In this document: positions 1-10,844 of the stretch, one piece after another
Layout of the letters: the number at the start of each line of letters is the position of its first letter
Numbering within the stretch: the stretch's first letter is position 1
DNA from: Neofusicoccum parvum
Lineage: Eukaryota; Ascomycota; Dothideomycetes; Botryosphaeriales; Botryosphaeriaceae
Assembly (NCBI GenBank): GCA_020912385.1
Contig: CP087207.1
Span: 248,001-312,000, forward strand
Length of the DNA stretch: 64,000 nt
Direction of reading: 5' to 3'
The notes under the pieces: model-generated
What the model saw: only the letters and a program-made list of their open reading frames with translations
Told to the model about the DNA's origin: nothing
Databases searched by the model: none
Made by a program: the position numbers and the translations under genes

Positions 1-1671
1 CCATTGCGTTAATGGCCCGAGGAAGTAACGATGGTATTCGCCGATAGTGGCTTGCAAAGATCCCCAAGACCAACTTGGTGACACAAAGTCCCTGGACTTT
101 CGACAGGAGGTGTGCTGCGAATCCGCGTACCAAAACAACCCATGATAAAAGTCACTCCGCGGAATCCCGTAAACCAAAGCGTTGTCTCCGTAGAGGCTGT
201 TCGCAATTCCAGTGAAAGCATTGAAGATATCGGACTCATGTGTGAGATGTCGCGTGTTGTAGTTTGCCAGATGCCGGTAGTAAGAGGACCTCAAGAACAT
301 CGCATCCTCGCGGTCCCCAATGAGTAGGAGTGTCCCTTGGTCTCTTACGTCGTACACTGCTTCTTTAAAGACATCCTCCGAAAGATTATCATAATTACAC
401 TCGAAATATACTTGTGTCTCGGTAAACCAGAGCTTCCGGTTGGCTAGCACGGCCTCTTGGTATGTCCATGCTCTTTGAGACCAGGTTGTCTTGTCCACAA
501 CTCTCTTCCTTCCGGGCAACACATTGATGAGACTAGAGTCAGGCAGCTTGACAACTTTCTGGGAAGGCGTTCGTGGCTTTCCCACTCCGGAGATTCCTGA
601 GTGCATACTGTCTCCTCCGGCGACGATGATAGTGAAGAGGGCTGAAGCAAATATGCCACCCATGGCGTCGATTTGATGTTGTTTGCTTTCCTGGTCATCT
701 TGAACAATACAAAGACGGTCGACCCATAGGTATCGTTGACTAAGTTGAAGGCATATTTGAATGGCGTCTTCTATAGTGGCGGGTAGGATAGACGGAAGAT
801 GGTCCTCAAATTGGTCCAACAATCCAATTGTAAGCTTCTCGTTCTCGGAGTCTTGTTCTCTGGATTGTCTTCCCCAAACGTAGCTGAGAGCTACAAAGGA
901 ACTGTTGGGAGAGCCTTTCACAACGCATCTTTTCTCAACATCGATAAGCCGGAAATCTGATGGAAGATTGTATGTTCCTTGCTTGCAAGATGAGTGTTCT
1001 TCGAGGCATCCAGTTATGAGTTCTCGGAAAAGATCCCATCGAATTTCCTCTCCAACAGGCGAAATTGAGGGAGGCGTGATATCGCCGACTCCAGTGAGAA
1101 GCTGCGCATCTGCTCTCAAGACTGGACCAATTTCTATGGAGTCTTCGCGAGAGGCTTGGTGCATATGGTCGACAGCCACCAAGTTTATTGTTGCAAGTGC
1201 GTGTTCCAGATCCTTCGGATCACAAACCTCGATTTCCATGTAAAGATTGGATAGTGAAGGCTTGGACATGGTGGTCCGAAAAGTCACCCAGATTTCCAAC
1301 TCACAGAAGACGTCTGTCTGATCTTTGAGGTACTCCAGAAGGGCAGAGCAGAGGACACAGCACCTGCCTGCTACATCCACAGATCCGAGGTCTTGGAGCT
1401 TACCAAAACTGATCGGGGTCCGAGCAAGACTTTCAAGATCGTCCTCTTCCAGACAGAAAAGAAGATGTCTCAAATTGAGATGTTGACATCGCCCACAGAG
1501 CGGCGCATCTGTAGGCTGACGACAGGAAGAACAGGGTTTATGGAAGAAAGTGTACCATTCCTCGAAAATCAGATCCTCATCGTATCGGTCGAGCATGTCA
1601 TTGCAGATTTCACAGTCCGCGCGGGACAGCATGGATGAGGCAGTTGAGCTTTCGTCGTCCCAGAAATACAT
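1..1671 (-). CDS. HET-domain (heterokaryon incompatibility) protein, 3' part missing
   Basis: One uninterrupted frame of 557 codons runs from ATG at 1671 to the window edge without a stop, so the C-terminus lies outside. HET proteins act in fungal non-self recognition and can trigger programmed cell death; the partner of this one is unknown. Seen: an N-terminal cysteine-rich segment (pairs C20/C23, C47/C50, C59/C62) that could bind zinc, then the HET core with ALSYVWG near residue 260 and YLWVDRLCIVQDD near residue 313, followed by WSQRAWTYQEAVL. A later SPSWSWGS motif near the edge is common in these proteins. No intron is needed. The start is the first ATG of the frame and precedes the cysteine motif. 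Family assignment is secure; the specific role is unknown. Confidence 0.88.
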   Translation of the reverse strand, partial: MYFWDDESSTASSMLSRADCEICNDMLDRYDEDLIFEEWYTFFHKPCSSCRQPTDAPLCGRCQHLNLRHLLFCLEEDDLESLARTPISFGKLQDLGSVDVAGRCCVLCSALLEYLKDQTDVFCELEIWVTFRTTMSKPSLSNLYMEIEVCDPKDLEHALATINLVAVDHMHQASREDSIEIGPVLRADAQLLTGVGDITPPSISPVGEEIRWDLFRELITGCLEEHSSCKQGTYNLPSDFRLIDVEKRCVVKGSPNSSFVALSYVWGRQSREQDSENEKLTIGLLDQFEDHLPSILPATIEDAIQICLQLSQRYLWVDRLCIVQDDQESKQHQIDAMGGIFASALFTIIVAGGDSMHSGISGVGKPRTPSQKVVKLPDSSLINVLPGRKRVVDKTTWSQRAWTYQEAVLANRKLWFTETQVYFECNYDNLSEDVFKEAVYDVRDQGTLLLIGDREDAMFLRSSYYRHLANYNTRHLTHESDIFNAFTGIANSLYGDNALVYGIPRSDFYHGLFWYADSQHTSCRKSRDFVSPSWSWGSLQATIGEYHRYFLGPLTQW

Positions 1672-2974
1672 TTTACTAGTGTTGGAATAATCAGAAGAAT
1701 CGTTCAAGAACGGGGTAATTAAAAGTCACCTTACCTGGTGAGTTTTGAGATGAAGGATTGTTGTGATGACGGGGGAGGGTACTATCGTTCAAAGTAGAAC
1801 CACGCTTGTTATATAGATTGCATCGACCCCACCAAAAAACTTCTTTCTTTTTAACAAAGAAAAAGAAAAAGAAAATACGGATGCGTGATTTTGTGGCAAA
1901 TCAACAGCTTACGCACTGAAACAAATGTGAGTCTGTTCAAGTTTGGAAGGCTGAACGTCCCAATGAGACTCGCACAAGTATCGGAATCATATGCCGGAGT
2001 AAGCACTCTGAGCAGTGGACATGCAGCGGCTACGGAAAGTGGGCCCCTACCCCTTGCTGCATCATCAACCCTGGAGGTGAGGCTTAATTCTCACTTAATA
2101 CGCAAGGCAGTCGGATGGACGTAACCCCTTCCACGCAACGATGACTGTTCTTCATCATGAGTCAATTTAAAATATCTTTAAAAACAATATAAACAATTCC
2201 TACTGCAGTGAAGAGAGAATTGAGAGCGAGGTAGAGGAACACTTGGGCAAACGAGGCTGCTGACAAGGCTGCCGGACACCCGGCAATAAACGTAGAAACA
2301 TTATCGCCAGGATCACAGACTATCACAAGGAAGCCGAGCTGAAAATTGCGGCGCAGCTCCCACCCATGACAACTCACAGAATCCATTGGGTGCCACGCAC
2401 ACGATGATGTCATTTTTGCCAAAGGCCGTGCCGTATATCACGTGGTTAGTTGCGCTGTTGCCTGGAAAGATGTTAAATGCCATTTTCCTGTTATTCTTTC
2501 ACATTTAAAAATCAACGTCTTGGATGTATAATGACGCCAACCAAAATTCAGAGGGAATCGTGCCTCTCAACTCAAGATACGGTGCGAGATGGCGCGAGGT
2601 GAAACCGCCAAGTACTTTAATTTAATCTAATATGGCTTATGTATAGTGTGCTCACAGATTGTAGAGTTTAGAAAATAACCAGCCGTGGTTTATTTGTCAA
2701 AACATATGCTTCGAGGACACCTTCCAAGTATATAACGCAGTTGTTGAGTGTGGAAATCACACTTCGACAGCTTGTGACGATGATGTACTCCCTTTAGTCC
2801 GTGGAATAAGAGTCGCCTGTGATCATACACGCCCTAAGGTGAATTCATCAGGAAGCAAAATATGTGCAAGCATTCCAAATACAATCAAGTATTTCAGCGC
2901 ACAACCAAAGAATCATTTAATACCTAACTCCATCTTCAACACCAACACTTATGTACAAAACCACCCCTATCCAA
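1672..2974. other. intergenic, no gene supported
   Basis: About 1.3 kb between two genes on the minus strand. It holds the promoter of the HET gene, including a purine/pyrimidine stretch near 1841-1874 able to fold back on itself (TTTCTTT against AAAGAAA). An 86-codon minus-strand frame at 2162-2422 has no recognisable domain and I do not call it. Confidence 0.6.
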
Positions 2975-4564
2975 TCATAACTCGGGTTCGAGAGCACCTC
3001 TTCTGCTTACCTCAACCCCTCCAGTCTCGCGTACAAGGCTTTTGTGCTCGCCCAGCTGGGAACTCTCTACCCAGTTACCGTGCACCTGGGTCATCATGCG
3101 GAAGGGCATGCGAATAATAGCTACCGGCGTCTCGAAGTTCCTCGTGTCCAATAACACAAGTTCATTCAACTTCTCCTGCTTCCTTTCCACCATAGCCATG
3201 ACCCAACCATCACCCTGCGGTGCATCTTTAGAGCGCGGGATGAACACAGGCTCCTGAAGATGACAGTCCCCGCCCGGATTGAAGTAGCGCGTCTCCCCAT
3301 TCTTCGTATTGACCATCGCCAACCCATTCAGATGCAGCGGTACAACAACACCAGGCGTCTCCGGCAGGATGACATCCAAAACCACCCACTCGTAATCATG
3401 CGTCATGAAGCGCTCATCGATCCTGGGGAACTCCGACGGCACATCCAACACGACACGCGGATCCGCAATCTTGGTCCCCGACGGCTTCGCCAGATCGAAC
3501 TCCCACCGCACGTAGTCAGCGCGCATCTCGGCCGGCGGCGGCGGCGGCGGCGCGTCCTCGGGCGCGAAGCACGGCAGGATGTTGTACATGACGCGCGACG
3601 ACTCGAGGCGCAGGGAGCCGTCGGCGGCCTCCCAAGCGCCGGCGGTGTGCATGGCGACGGCGTTCTCCCAGTGGTAGACGCGGTGCTCGCCGGGGCGCCA
3701 GCCGGGCGGCGCGGCGGCGGCGCGGCGCGGCACGACGACGAAGGTGGCGGGGCGGTGCGGCGCGTAGGTCCAGTGGTGCTTGCCCTGCCGCATGCGCTCG
3801 ACGTCGCCTTCAAAGGGCCAGAGCACGAGGATGAGGAAGTTGGGGGTGATGGCGCAGTCGTGGATGAAGGCTAGCCAGGGCGAGCGGATCCACTGCACGT
3901 CCGTCTGCGCGCCGGTCGCGTCGATGGAGTAGACGACGATGTCGAGGCTGCCGAGGCCTTTGGCTTCGTAGCCGAAGACGATGAGCTCGTTGGTGTAGGG
4001 GTCGACTTTGGGGTGGGCGCTGAAGGTTTTGGCTTTGGAGGGGGAGCTGAAGGGGTCGTAGCCGAGGGTGTCGAGGGTGTTGGGGTCGATGTTGTAGGGA
4101 AGGGCGGATTCCTTGAGAGCGACTAGCTTGCCGGCCCAGTAGACGAGGTTCGTGTTGGCGGTGGAGTCGACGGCCGCCCGGACGCAGGGATGGTGCGTGA
4201 ATGGGTTGCGGTACAGCCCGAACAGCCGCTCCTGAGCTTTGCGCTCGAGCTTGAGGCGCTCAGTCTCGACGTACTTCACTTTCATGTCAACGCGGCCGTT
4301 GTGGATACGGAAGGCTGAAATGTTGCCGTCACCCTCGATGGGTACGTCTTGGTCCATGGGGTAGAATGGGTCAACCATAATGCGGTAGAATGTGCCATCG
4401 ATCTCCTTTGGAATTTGGCCGAACACTACGAGGTCGGCAATTTCGCCCTCAAAGCGGCCAGGATAGGTTGCAAAGGGGGCTTGCAGGTTCTTGGTCCACG
4501 TGGACTTGAGACCAAAGGGCTCGGTCTGCTGGACATTGGAAGGTGTGATTTTGTGAGGGGCCAT
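2975..4564 (-). CDS. carotenoid oxygenase family, stilbene/lignostilbene-cleaving type dioxygenase
   Basis: Single exon, 529 aa, about the usual length for the RPE65/carotenoid cleavage oxygenase family. These non-haem Fe(II) enzymes use O2 to cleave a C=C bond, giving two aldehydes. Four iron-ligand histidines are visible in order: H184 (SAHPKVD), H235 (FIHDCA), H306 (AMHTAGA) and H495 (QVHGNW). Tyr118 (LYRNPFT) and Lys151 (VALKES) lie 33 residues apart and match by context the Tyr/Lys pair that binds the 4-hydroxyl of stilbenes in lignostilbene/resveratrol-cleaving members, so a phenolic stilbene is a likelier substrate than a carotenoid (inference). There is no signal peptide, so it is probably cytosolic. 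A proline run and an Ala/Gly/Pro-rich GC-rich stretch sit mid-protein. A TATA box lies 57 bp upstream. The next genes upstream, SnoaL-like and NmrA-like, share its orientation. Confidence 0.92.
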   Translation of the reverse strand: MAPHKITPSNVQQTEPFGLKSTWTKNLQAPFATYPGRFEGEIADLVVFGQIPKEIDGTFYRIMVDPFYPMDQDVPIEGDGNISAFRIHNGRVDMKVKYVETERLKLERKAQERLFGLYRNPFTHHPCVRAAVDSTANTNLVYWAGKLVALKESALPYNIDPNTLDTLGYDPFSSPSKAKTFSAHPKVDPYTNELIVFGYEAKGLGSLDIVVYSIDATGAQTDVQWIRSPWLAFIHDCAITPNFLILVLWPFEGDVERMRQGKHHWTYAPHRPATFVVVPRRAAAAPPGWRPGEHRVYHWENAVAMHTAGAWEAADGSLRLESSRVMYNILPCFAPEDAPPPPPPAEMRADYVRWEFDLAKPSGTKIADPRVVLDVPSEFPRIDERFMTHDYEWVVLDVILPETPGVVVPLHLNGLAMVNTKNGETRYFNPGGDCHLQEPVFIPRSKDAPQGDGWVMAMVERKQEKLNELVLLDTRNFETPVAIIRMPFRMMTQVHGNWVESSQLGEHKSLVRETGGVEVSRRGALEPEL

Positions 4565-4620
4565 GTTGTTTTGATCCAGGAGTAATGAGTTGATGCTATT
4601 GAACAGGAGAGCGGCTGCAT

Positions 4621-4629
4621 CTTATATAG
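4621..4629 (-). promoter_or_regulatory. TATA box of the dioxygenase gene
   Basis: CTATATAAG on the minus strand, 57 bp before the ATG at 4564. Spacing and sequence fit a fungal core promoter, implying a short 5' leader. Confidence 0.55.
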
Positions 4630-5548
4630 TTGGACTCCTCTCCTCCCTTTGGCTTTGGCCGAAGCTTTCTGAGATGTGGCCGACAAACGTTCGGATCGGT
4701 GCGAATGGCCGATGCGTTACAGCCATAATAGGATAATTTCTAAGGTGCGGAATAAGCACCGTGAGTCTCGTGCTATTCAGACTGATGGCCGAGGTGGAAG
4801 ATGCAACCCCCGCTCTGTGACGCAGGCCGAAACCTCAATCAGGAGTTAGTGCGGAGTGCCTGGAATGCTGCGTACAGAGAAGTGCCGAATCTTGTACCGT
4901 CAAATGGTGGGGAGGGCATTTGTAAGGGGCGGAATGTGTAGGTCTACTAGTGATCAACATTTACTGCGGGCGGAGGACATGAGCCACTTGACAAAACGCT
5001 TGTTTCAGGACCTGGGGCGACACCTGCAGAGGAGCCAGACCGTTTGCAAATCTCTGATTGGCCAAGAAATCCACGTATTGGGTGGGGCGGATGTCTGAAG
5101 GCCCGAACTCCGCTCAACATCGACCAAGTTGCGCTGTTGTAATGAGTGTGAAGGTTGAGTCTGGGAAACTCTTGGTCACTCATGCAATGTCGAAATCGCC
5201 CATCGTCAGCGGGCTTCCACAACAAATCCGGGTGCATTAAGAATTGTCGTGAAGTTACATCTGCTTTTGGACCATCTTGCGACCCGTCTCAGATTGAGCG
5301 CTCTGCCAGACAGAAACCGATGGTGAAGTGATGGTTACTTAGTGACGTGCCTCTGCCAAGGTCATTTAGGGACCTGTTGAAGAATACGCTTTTTGAAAGG
5401 TCCGACAATAATTGTATTGAGTTGGTTGCCATGGCACTACAAGCTGACGCTCTATGTTGTTGAGTCTACTGATGCATCATAACCCTGCGCAGCAAATCCT
5501 GGCCCTTTCTGCCGCCGCCATCACCAACGCGATATCAATCCATGAAGA
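4630..5548. other. intergenic, no gene supported
   Basis: Upstream region of the dioxygenase gene and 3' flank of the SnoaL-like gene. Short open frames on both strands have no domain or splice support. Nothing else recognised. Confidence 0.6.
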
Positions 5549-6034
5549 TTAAAACACCGGATTCTTGAGTTCAGCAGGGTCTGGAATCGGTTGAAGGCAG
5601 GTCCAATGCTCGCGGAACACTCCATCCTTGTAGTGCAGAGGCTCGATGCCCTGAAGGCCGATGTCTCCGGGAAAGCGAACAATATGCATGTGAGGAATCA
5701 CATATTCTCCGTCAACGAAAATTCGCTTGTAGTCGATAAGGACAAGACCAGGTTCCTCCGGATTGGCACCGTTCTTGATCTCCTGCGCTCGCATATGCTT
5801 CGCGAAGTCGATGATGGATTCTTGACCAGTTCCGACGGATTGGTCGTGTTGCTTGTAGTCCTTCGCGATGAGCTTGCGGACTTCATCGTATTGGTGGTAC
5901 TTGAAGGCGAGGAGGAATAGCTCGATGACCTTTGCAGCGGCAGCGGCTTGGTCTGGAGTGTGGGTGTGGCGGTTCTTGATGCTGTCGTAGACTGCAGCAG
6001 CCTCAGCGCGGATGGTCGCAAGATCAGCGGACAT
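5549..6034 (-). CDS. SnoaL-like / NTF2-fold protein
   Basis: Single exon, 161 aa. It resembles the predicted SnoaL-like aldol-condensation family (NTF2-like cone fold): an N-terminal helical part, then the segment DYKQHDQSVGTG near residues 60-71, typical of this family, and the strand segments HMHIVRFPGDIG and FREHWTCLQPIPDP towards the C-terminus. Family members bind or isomerise small hydrophobic molecules, and many have no known reaction. No signal peptide or membrane segment. It sits between the dioxygenase and an NmrA-like gene on the same strand, which suggests but does not prove a shared catabolic route for an aromatic compound. The ATG at 6034 is the first in frame and gives a full-length domain. 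Confidence 0.82.
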   Translation of the reverse strand: MSADLATIRAEAAAVYDSIKNRHTHTPDQAAAAAKVIELFLLAFKYHQYDEVRKLIAKDYKQHDQSVGTGQESIIDFAKHMRAQEIKNGANPEEPGLVLIDYKRIFVDGEYVIPHMHIVRFPGDIGLQGIEPLHYKDGVFREHWTCLQPIPDPAELKNPVF

Positions 6035-6326
6035 GATGATGTTTGTGTTGCCAAATGGAAATTTAAGATGTTGAGCCTTCTAAGAGGGCAATTCCTTTTC
6101 CCTTTAAATCTATCTTAAGGCTCTTTCAACATGGCATCATTAAGTTCGTCTGGCATGTCTTTAGGTATGCGCGGCTTAGAACCGCTCCCCCGCCGTAACT
6201 ACCACGGGGCGGAACGTGAACAACATACAACTTAGGGCCCCGCATCCGAAAGGCAACTAACAAACCGGACCGTGCTCGGGCTGCGGCTAAACCCGGCAAT
6301 GACCGGGATAATGGGATCTCCCCCAC

Positions 6327-6347
6327 ATGCGGACCGAAGCTCCGCAT
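6327..6347. promoter_or_regulatory. inverted repeat ATGCGGA-N7-TCCGCAT
   Basis: Seven-base perfect arms at 6327-6333 and 6341-6347, with a further CCGCAT half-site at 6240-6245. It lies about 290 bp before the SnoaL-like start. CGG inverted repeats are typical targets of fungal Zn2Cys6 regulators; that use here is inference. Confidence 0.35.
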
Positions 6348-6751
6348 AAACAAGATGTGGTGCAATGTGGCTTTTGCGGGGACAGACTTTTGAATCTCAG
6401 ATACATCGGGACTTAAAGTGTTCCCGTAACCATACGATGACTCTGCATACTTTAGAATTCTTCCGCCTCACATCCAGGAGGATGTGAGGCTATGGTGCTA
6501 AAACTAGCGGTCTAAGCGACGACCAAAGGTCCATAAAAGGGGAGGTTTGGAGCTGTCCGTGGGTAAAAAGCATGATATAGCCCGCTCGTACCATAGAACG
6601 TCAACACACCGTAATAATCTGGGGAGCTTGTCTTCGAAGAACAGTGCATAATCCTGCAAGGCGTCCAAGTTTGAAACGAAATATATTACTCAAAGATAGG
6701 CAGTCTACACATTCCTGATAAGTGCGGATAAACGTGCGGATTTGTGGAACT

Positions 6752-7840
6752 TTATTGTGTTCCTCCCAACAAAGGCGTCCAGTCCTCTTGCGAGATGTAA
6801 TCCTCAACTCGGGTGGTATGTTCATCTGCTCCAAGCTGTGGAGGTTGTCAGTCAAGGTAAACCCCAAATCACAGCCTCGGAAAACTTACGTCCTTAGGAT
6901 GAAGCACTCCTGGTTCCCCACCTGTCCAGCCAAACTCCTGAACGTACTGAATGCTTTCCACCGCCTCCATCTTCAACTCTTCTGGTCCCTCAATAGCCTC
7001 CCTAGCCTCCTCCACGCTCAGCTCTTTGTGACCACTTCCATCATCTCCTGCCAACTTCAGACCCAGCACCCGTGCCCAGATCTTCATGTACTCCTTCCAA
7101 CTCATCAGCTCACTGTACCCCAACAGGCTCTTCCCAGGCTCCGCCTCCACCAAAGCCCTCACCAACGGGCCAGTATCTCTCTGCGTCCAGACGAACGGGA
7201 TCGGATTCTCCCCATTCCCCAACCCGGCATGATACCACCTCCCATCCTCCGTCCTCTTCATATCCCCCTTTATAAAATTCCAGTTATCCAAATACCACCC
7301 AACCTGCAAGAAACTCGTCCTCTCCACCAACCCGCCCAACACCACCTCCGGATCCTCCCTAATCCACCGCTCCACCGCAGCCTTGGAGTCAAAATGCCAA
7401 TTCTGGGTGTACTTCCCGCCACTCCACCTGCGCGTGTCGCTGAGGCTCGAGAACACAAACCGCCGCAGCCCGTCCGTCGCCGCGGCGGCCAGCGCCAGGT
7501 TCCTGCCGCGGCGCGCCTCGAGCTCGAAGCACCACTCGTTGATGGCGACGCCGCGCACGGCCGCCTCGCGCGCGTTGCCCGCGTCGAACATCGGCGTCCA
7601 GAAGTCCGTGACCGCGAAGACGGCGGCCGCGCCCGCGAACGCCGCCCGCAGCGACGCCACGTCGTCGACGTCGGCGCGCGCGATCTCGGCGCCGCGCGCG
7701 GCGAGCGCCTGTGCGGAGGGGGAGGTGGGTGAGCGTGTGAGGCAGCGGACGCGCCAGCCGGGCGTGCTGAGGTAGGTGGTGGCGACGGAGCCGCCTTGTT
7801 TGCCGGTTGCGCCGACGATGGCGATGATGTTGGAGGGCAT
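6752..7840 (-). CDS. NmrA-like NAD(P)-binding Rossmann protein
   Basis: Two exons: 7840-6890 and 6835-6752, with a 54-bp intron 6836-6889 (GTAAGT..ACAG). The product is 344 aa. Reading through the intron would give a shorter tail with a stop at 6869; splicing restores a C-terminus ending in ISQEDWTPLLGGTQ, which looks native to the family. The N-terminus has the dinucleotide-binding motif GATGKQGGSVA (residues 10-20) after a beta strand. The family covers redox-sensing regulators related to NmrA and isoflavone-reductase-like or phenylcoumaran-type reductases. Which applies here cannot be told from sequence alone, though neighbouring catabolic genes favour an enzyme or a local sensor. It is cytosolic with no membrane segments. 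A CCGCATGCGG palindrome lies 131 bp upstream of the start. Confidence 0.87.
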
Positions 7841-7970
7841 GGTGGTGGGAGGAGGGGGTGAGGGTTGCTGTGTGCTGGGTTTCGGACTAAGGGTTCGATG
7901 GGATGGTTTTTAAAGGGGTGGATTTGTAATTCATGGTGTGCGTGCAGGTACTGTGCAACAGGTTTTGGCC

Positions 7971-7980
7971 CCGCATGCGG
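7971..7980. promoter_or_regulatory. palindrome CCGCATGCGG, candidate Zn2Cys6 site
   Basis: Perfect 10-bp palindrome 131 bp upstream of the NmrA-like start. It is built from the same CCGCAT/ATGCGG half-site seen at 6240 and 6327-6347 in front of the SnoaL-like gene. A regulatory role is inference. Confidence 0.35.
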
Positions 7981-8414
7981 CGGGGACGATTGACTTCATG
8001 CTGATACTCGCCCGAACGGGCTATATCAAGCCACATTTGTGGAACAGCCAGCGCATGATATCGTAAGTGAGGTCTACATCATGAAGTCATTGTAGAGGCG
8101 ATCTACACGTGTGATAGCGGCTCTGTAGTGAAGGACGTTCGATTTGTAAGCGGACAAGAGCTCGGGCGACTTGAGGGATCTGGTAGCCCTTTTTCGCGCT
8201 CAGCCGCATGCTATGAAATCCAAAACACAGAGGAAGCAAACTCAATAGCTTCTTGTATTTTCACCCTGGGTCTTATTTCAGATGGTATCGCAATCAAAGA
8301 CGAACTCAGCAGCAATCATACACGATGATATCGCTGGGTCGCTGCGGCGTGCGGGAGTTCTGATTGGCCATGATAAACCGAAATACAGCAGTAAGATTGT
8401 CGACATTTCCAGAA

Positions 8415-10844
8415 TCATACTATGCTCATCGTTCTTGTTCGAACCTTGATGCTGTGATGGTAAGCTTTCATGTCGAGAGGTTCTTTCGCCGCGAAATCGT
8501 GATGATGCTCTCCAGCACCTTTTGCACAAGGCTGCTGAAGCGATTTTTCATCTCGACCCTGGATCCACCGTAGCAATCGCCAGAACAAGCCTCGCCATCC
8601 TGTAGGAACCTTCAGATCCTGCTCATATGCCTCTGCGTCATATTCGCCGCACACATATCCGTACCATGAACAGTAAGTCCACGCCGCGTATCCCACACGG
8701 CGATATTCATTGGTAGAATTTCCTGTTGGTACCAGGCCCACAGTATGAACTGTAATGGAATCGTCTTCTGGGTCATGTCGCTGCGCAATCGCCAGAAATG
8801 TAATCGGTGTTGAAGGCTGGAGAATCTCATCCGGGCACCACTCGCCATGCATGAACTGCCATTCAGTCCGCCGGGCACCTGCCCTGTTAGAGAAGAGGAA
8901 AAACAGGGACGGATTAAAGGCGTGCCCGCAGAAGGTGAAGTGAAATTGTTCTGCTCCCCTTTCAGGTTTATCCCACAGCACCATGTGGGAGGTTGAATCG
9001 CGAGCATCTGGGATAGATTCAGGGTAGACGGAATTGACGTATGCTGTCCTCGTACGTCCAGTGACGGTGATAGTGCTGTTTTGATGGGAAGACGTGCTGG
9101 AAGAAGTATCGATCCGTGGGCTGCACATTGGAAGAATTGTCCCATAATCACATATACTACCCAGAGGGGGGTAGATAACAGGGACGGTCACTGAAGCCCA
9201 TGACCATGTTGGAGCCAAGGATGTCTCATGGCGAACACGTTTATTCCGCTTCAGATCGAACGCTCCGTCCGAGAATGCAGCGGGAGCCATGTCGATGTGT
9301 GGAATATGCCATAGAAGCCCTTGAGTGAGGTCTTCAGCCCACAATCCGGCACAATACTTCACTTTCGTGGTTCTTGCAATGGCGTCTGCTATTCCTGCCA
9401 CAGCAAACAACCGATCTGATGGGACAGTCATTCCCCGGTGCGTATACTCTCGAATAGCCTCGTACCATTGAAAGTAGTCTTCCCGGTCCGCAAATAAATC
9501 TTTTTGATCCGTAATGTGGTGCTTCACAGCCGTGTAGAAGGACGGTTCCATGTGGTTTTCGCCCAGGATGATATGCATGGAGCCCTCGCTTTCCAAGCAA
9601 CTCCACCTTAGCTTGGGGCCGTCGAAGCTGAGTGATCGTAGTGAAAGTATCTGCTCTTGAAGTACCCATGCGCGACCGTAGAGAGCAGGCCCCATGTATC
9701 GTGATAGTTCGTACGGTAATCCTCTCCCCCAGCCTCTGAAAACTGGTCTGCATTGGAATGGGTTCTGTCCGTGCACCTGGAGGTTTAATTCTACCACAAG
9801 TGGGAGATATCGCAGACCGTCTATTTTGAAAAAGCAGCCTCCCTCCCCTCCAGAGGCATGAGCAGCTCCAATGGTAAGCGTTGCATTGCGATAGATATCG
9901 CACATCTGTGCAGCTTCCTGCTCCCAGTCGGATTCGTTGTCCTGGATAATACAGAGAGAATCGATCCAGAGGTATCGGAAAGAAAGCTTTCGCGTAACCT
10001 TAACCGCCTCCTGAAATGTTTTTGACAGCGCTCCAAATGGAATGTCTTCCAAATGATTTTTCAGATTGTCGTTTCTGCTAGTGATGATTTGGGTTGTTCC
10101 CCAACAGTGGCTCAAGGCGAGATATTCCCTTTCGACATCTGGGATAGAAAGTTTTGCGGTTTCTACTAGTCGGACTTTTTCGTTGCCCACGTCGAGAACG
10201 CGAGTCGGCATGAAATTTGGCGAGGGTTTGGCCTTCAAGCACTTCTCATGTGTTGATAAGCACTGTCGGAGCCAGAACAACGCCAGCTCAAATGCTGCAG
10301 GGGAGCCAGTCCCACCGCTATCGAGCTCTGAACATCTCTGTAGTGTGGCTCCGGCGTCTCCTTCAGATGCATTTGATCGTTAATGCTTGTAATCGATCTG
10401 GGTAAAAGAGGCTTCCTGTTGTTTCTTACCATCGGCGAAATACCCATCGAAAACCCCCACGACAGCCTCTGCCACCACTTCTCCAGGAACCTCGGATTCT
10501 GCACGACGCTGATACTTTGCGCACAGCTTAGCGTTTGTTCCCTCGGAGCCCTGGAGCTCCAAAGCCACTTCAAGGTCTCCATCTTGGGCAAGGCTGGCCT
10601 GAATTGCTGTCTGTTCCGAAATCTTGTTCGAACCTGTCGGGTCATGAAAGATGCAAAAGCATATGTGGCAATTCTCTTTCGCAGCCTGTTCCAGCTCTAC
10701 AAGACTACCGTGAAGAACGGACGAGTGGCGAGGCCATTGAAATTTAAAACCACCAGGCAAATCATCCGATATGCGCAAGGAACCCGAATTTGAGATTTTG
10801 TTTTCGATAGCTGTCCAGAAGACCTGACATTGAGAGCAGAGCAT
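8415..10844 (-). CDS. HET-domain (heterokaryon incompatibility) protein
   Basis: Two exons: 10844-10430 and 10360-8415. The 69-bp intron 10361-10429 starts GTAAGA, ends TGAAG and joins in phase. The product is 786 aa. The start ATG gives MLCSQC, a common opening for this family, with further cysteines in KENCHICFC near residues 62-70. The HET core follows: LALSHCWG near residue 219, RYLWIDSLCIIQDNE near 265, then RNATLTIGAA and RAWVLQEQILS. Family knowledge: HET proteins mediate vegetative incompatibility and related death responses. The 300 residues after the HET core have no recognised domain. It is full length, unlike the HET gene at the left edge. The two HET proteins differ clearly in sequence, so they are not a recent tandem copy. 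Confidence 0.9.

Noticed and set aside
2162..2422. 86-codon minus-strand frame with a hydrophobic end
   Set aside because: No homology I recognise, no convincing promoter and only one membrane-like stretch; too little support.
6869..6889. stop codon ending the NmrA-like gene at 6869
   Set aside because: It lies inside a GTAAGT..ACAG intron; splicing gives a longer, family-like C-terminus.
6722..7732. 336-codon open frame on the plus strand
   Set aside because: Antisense to the NmrA-like gene, Pro/Leu/Arg-rich and domain-free.
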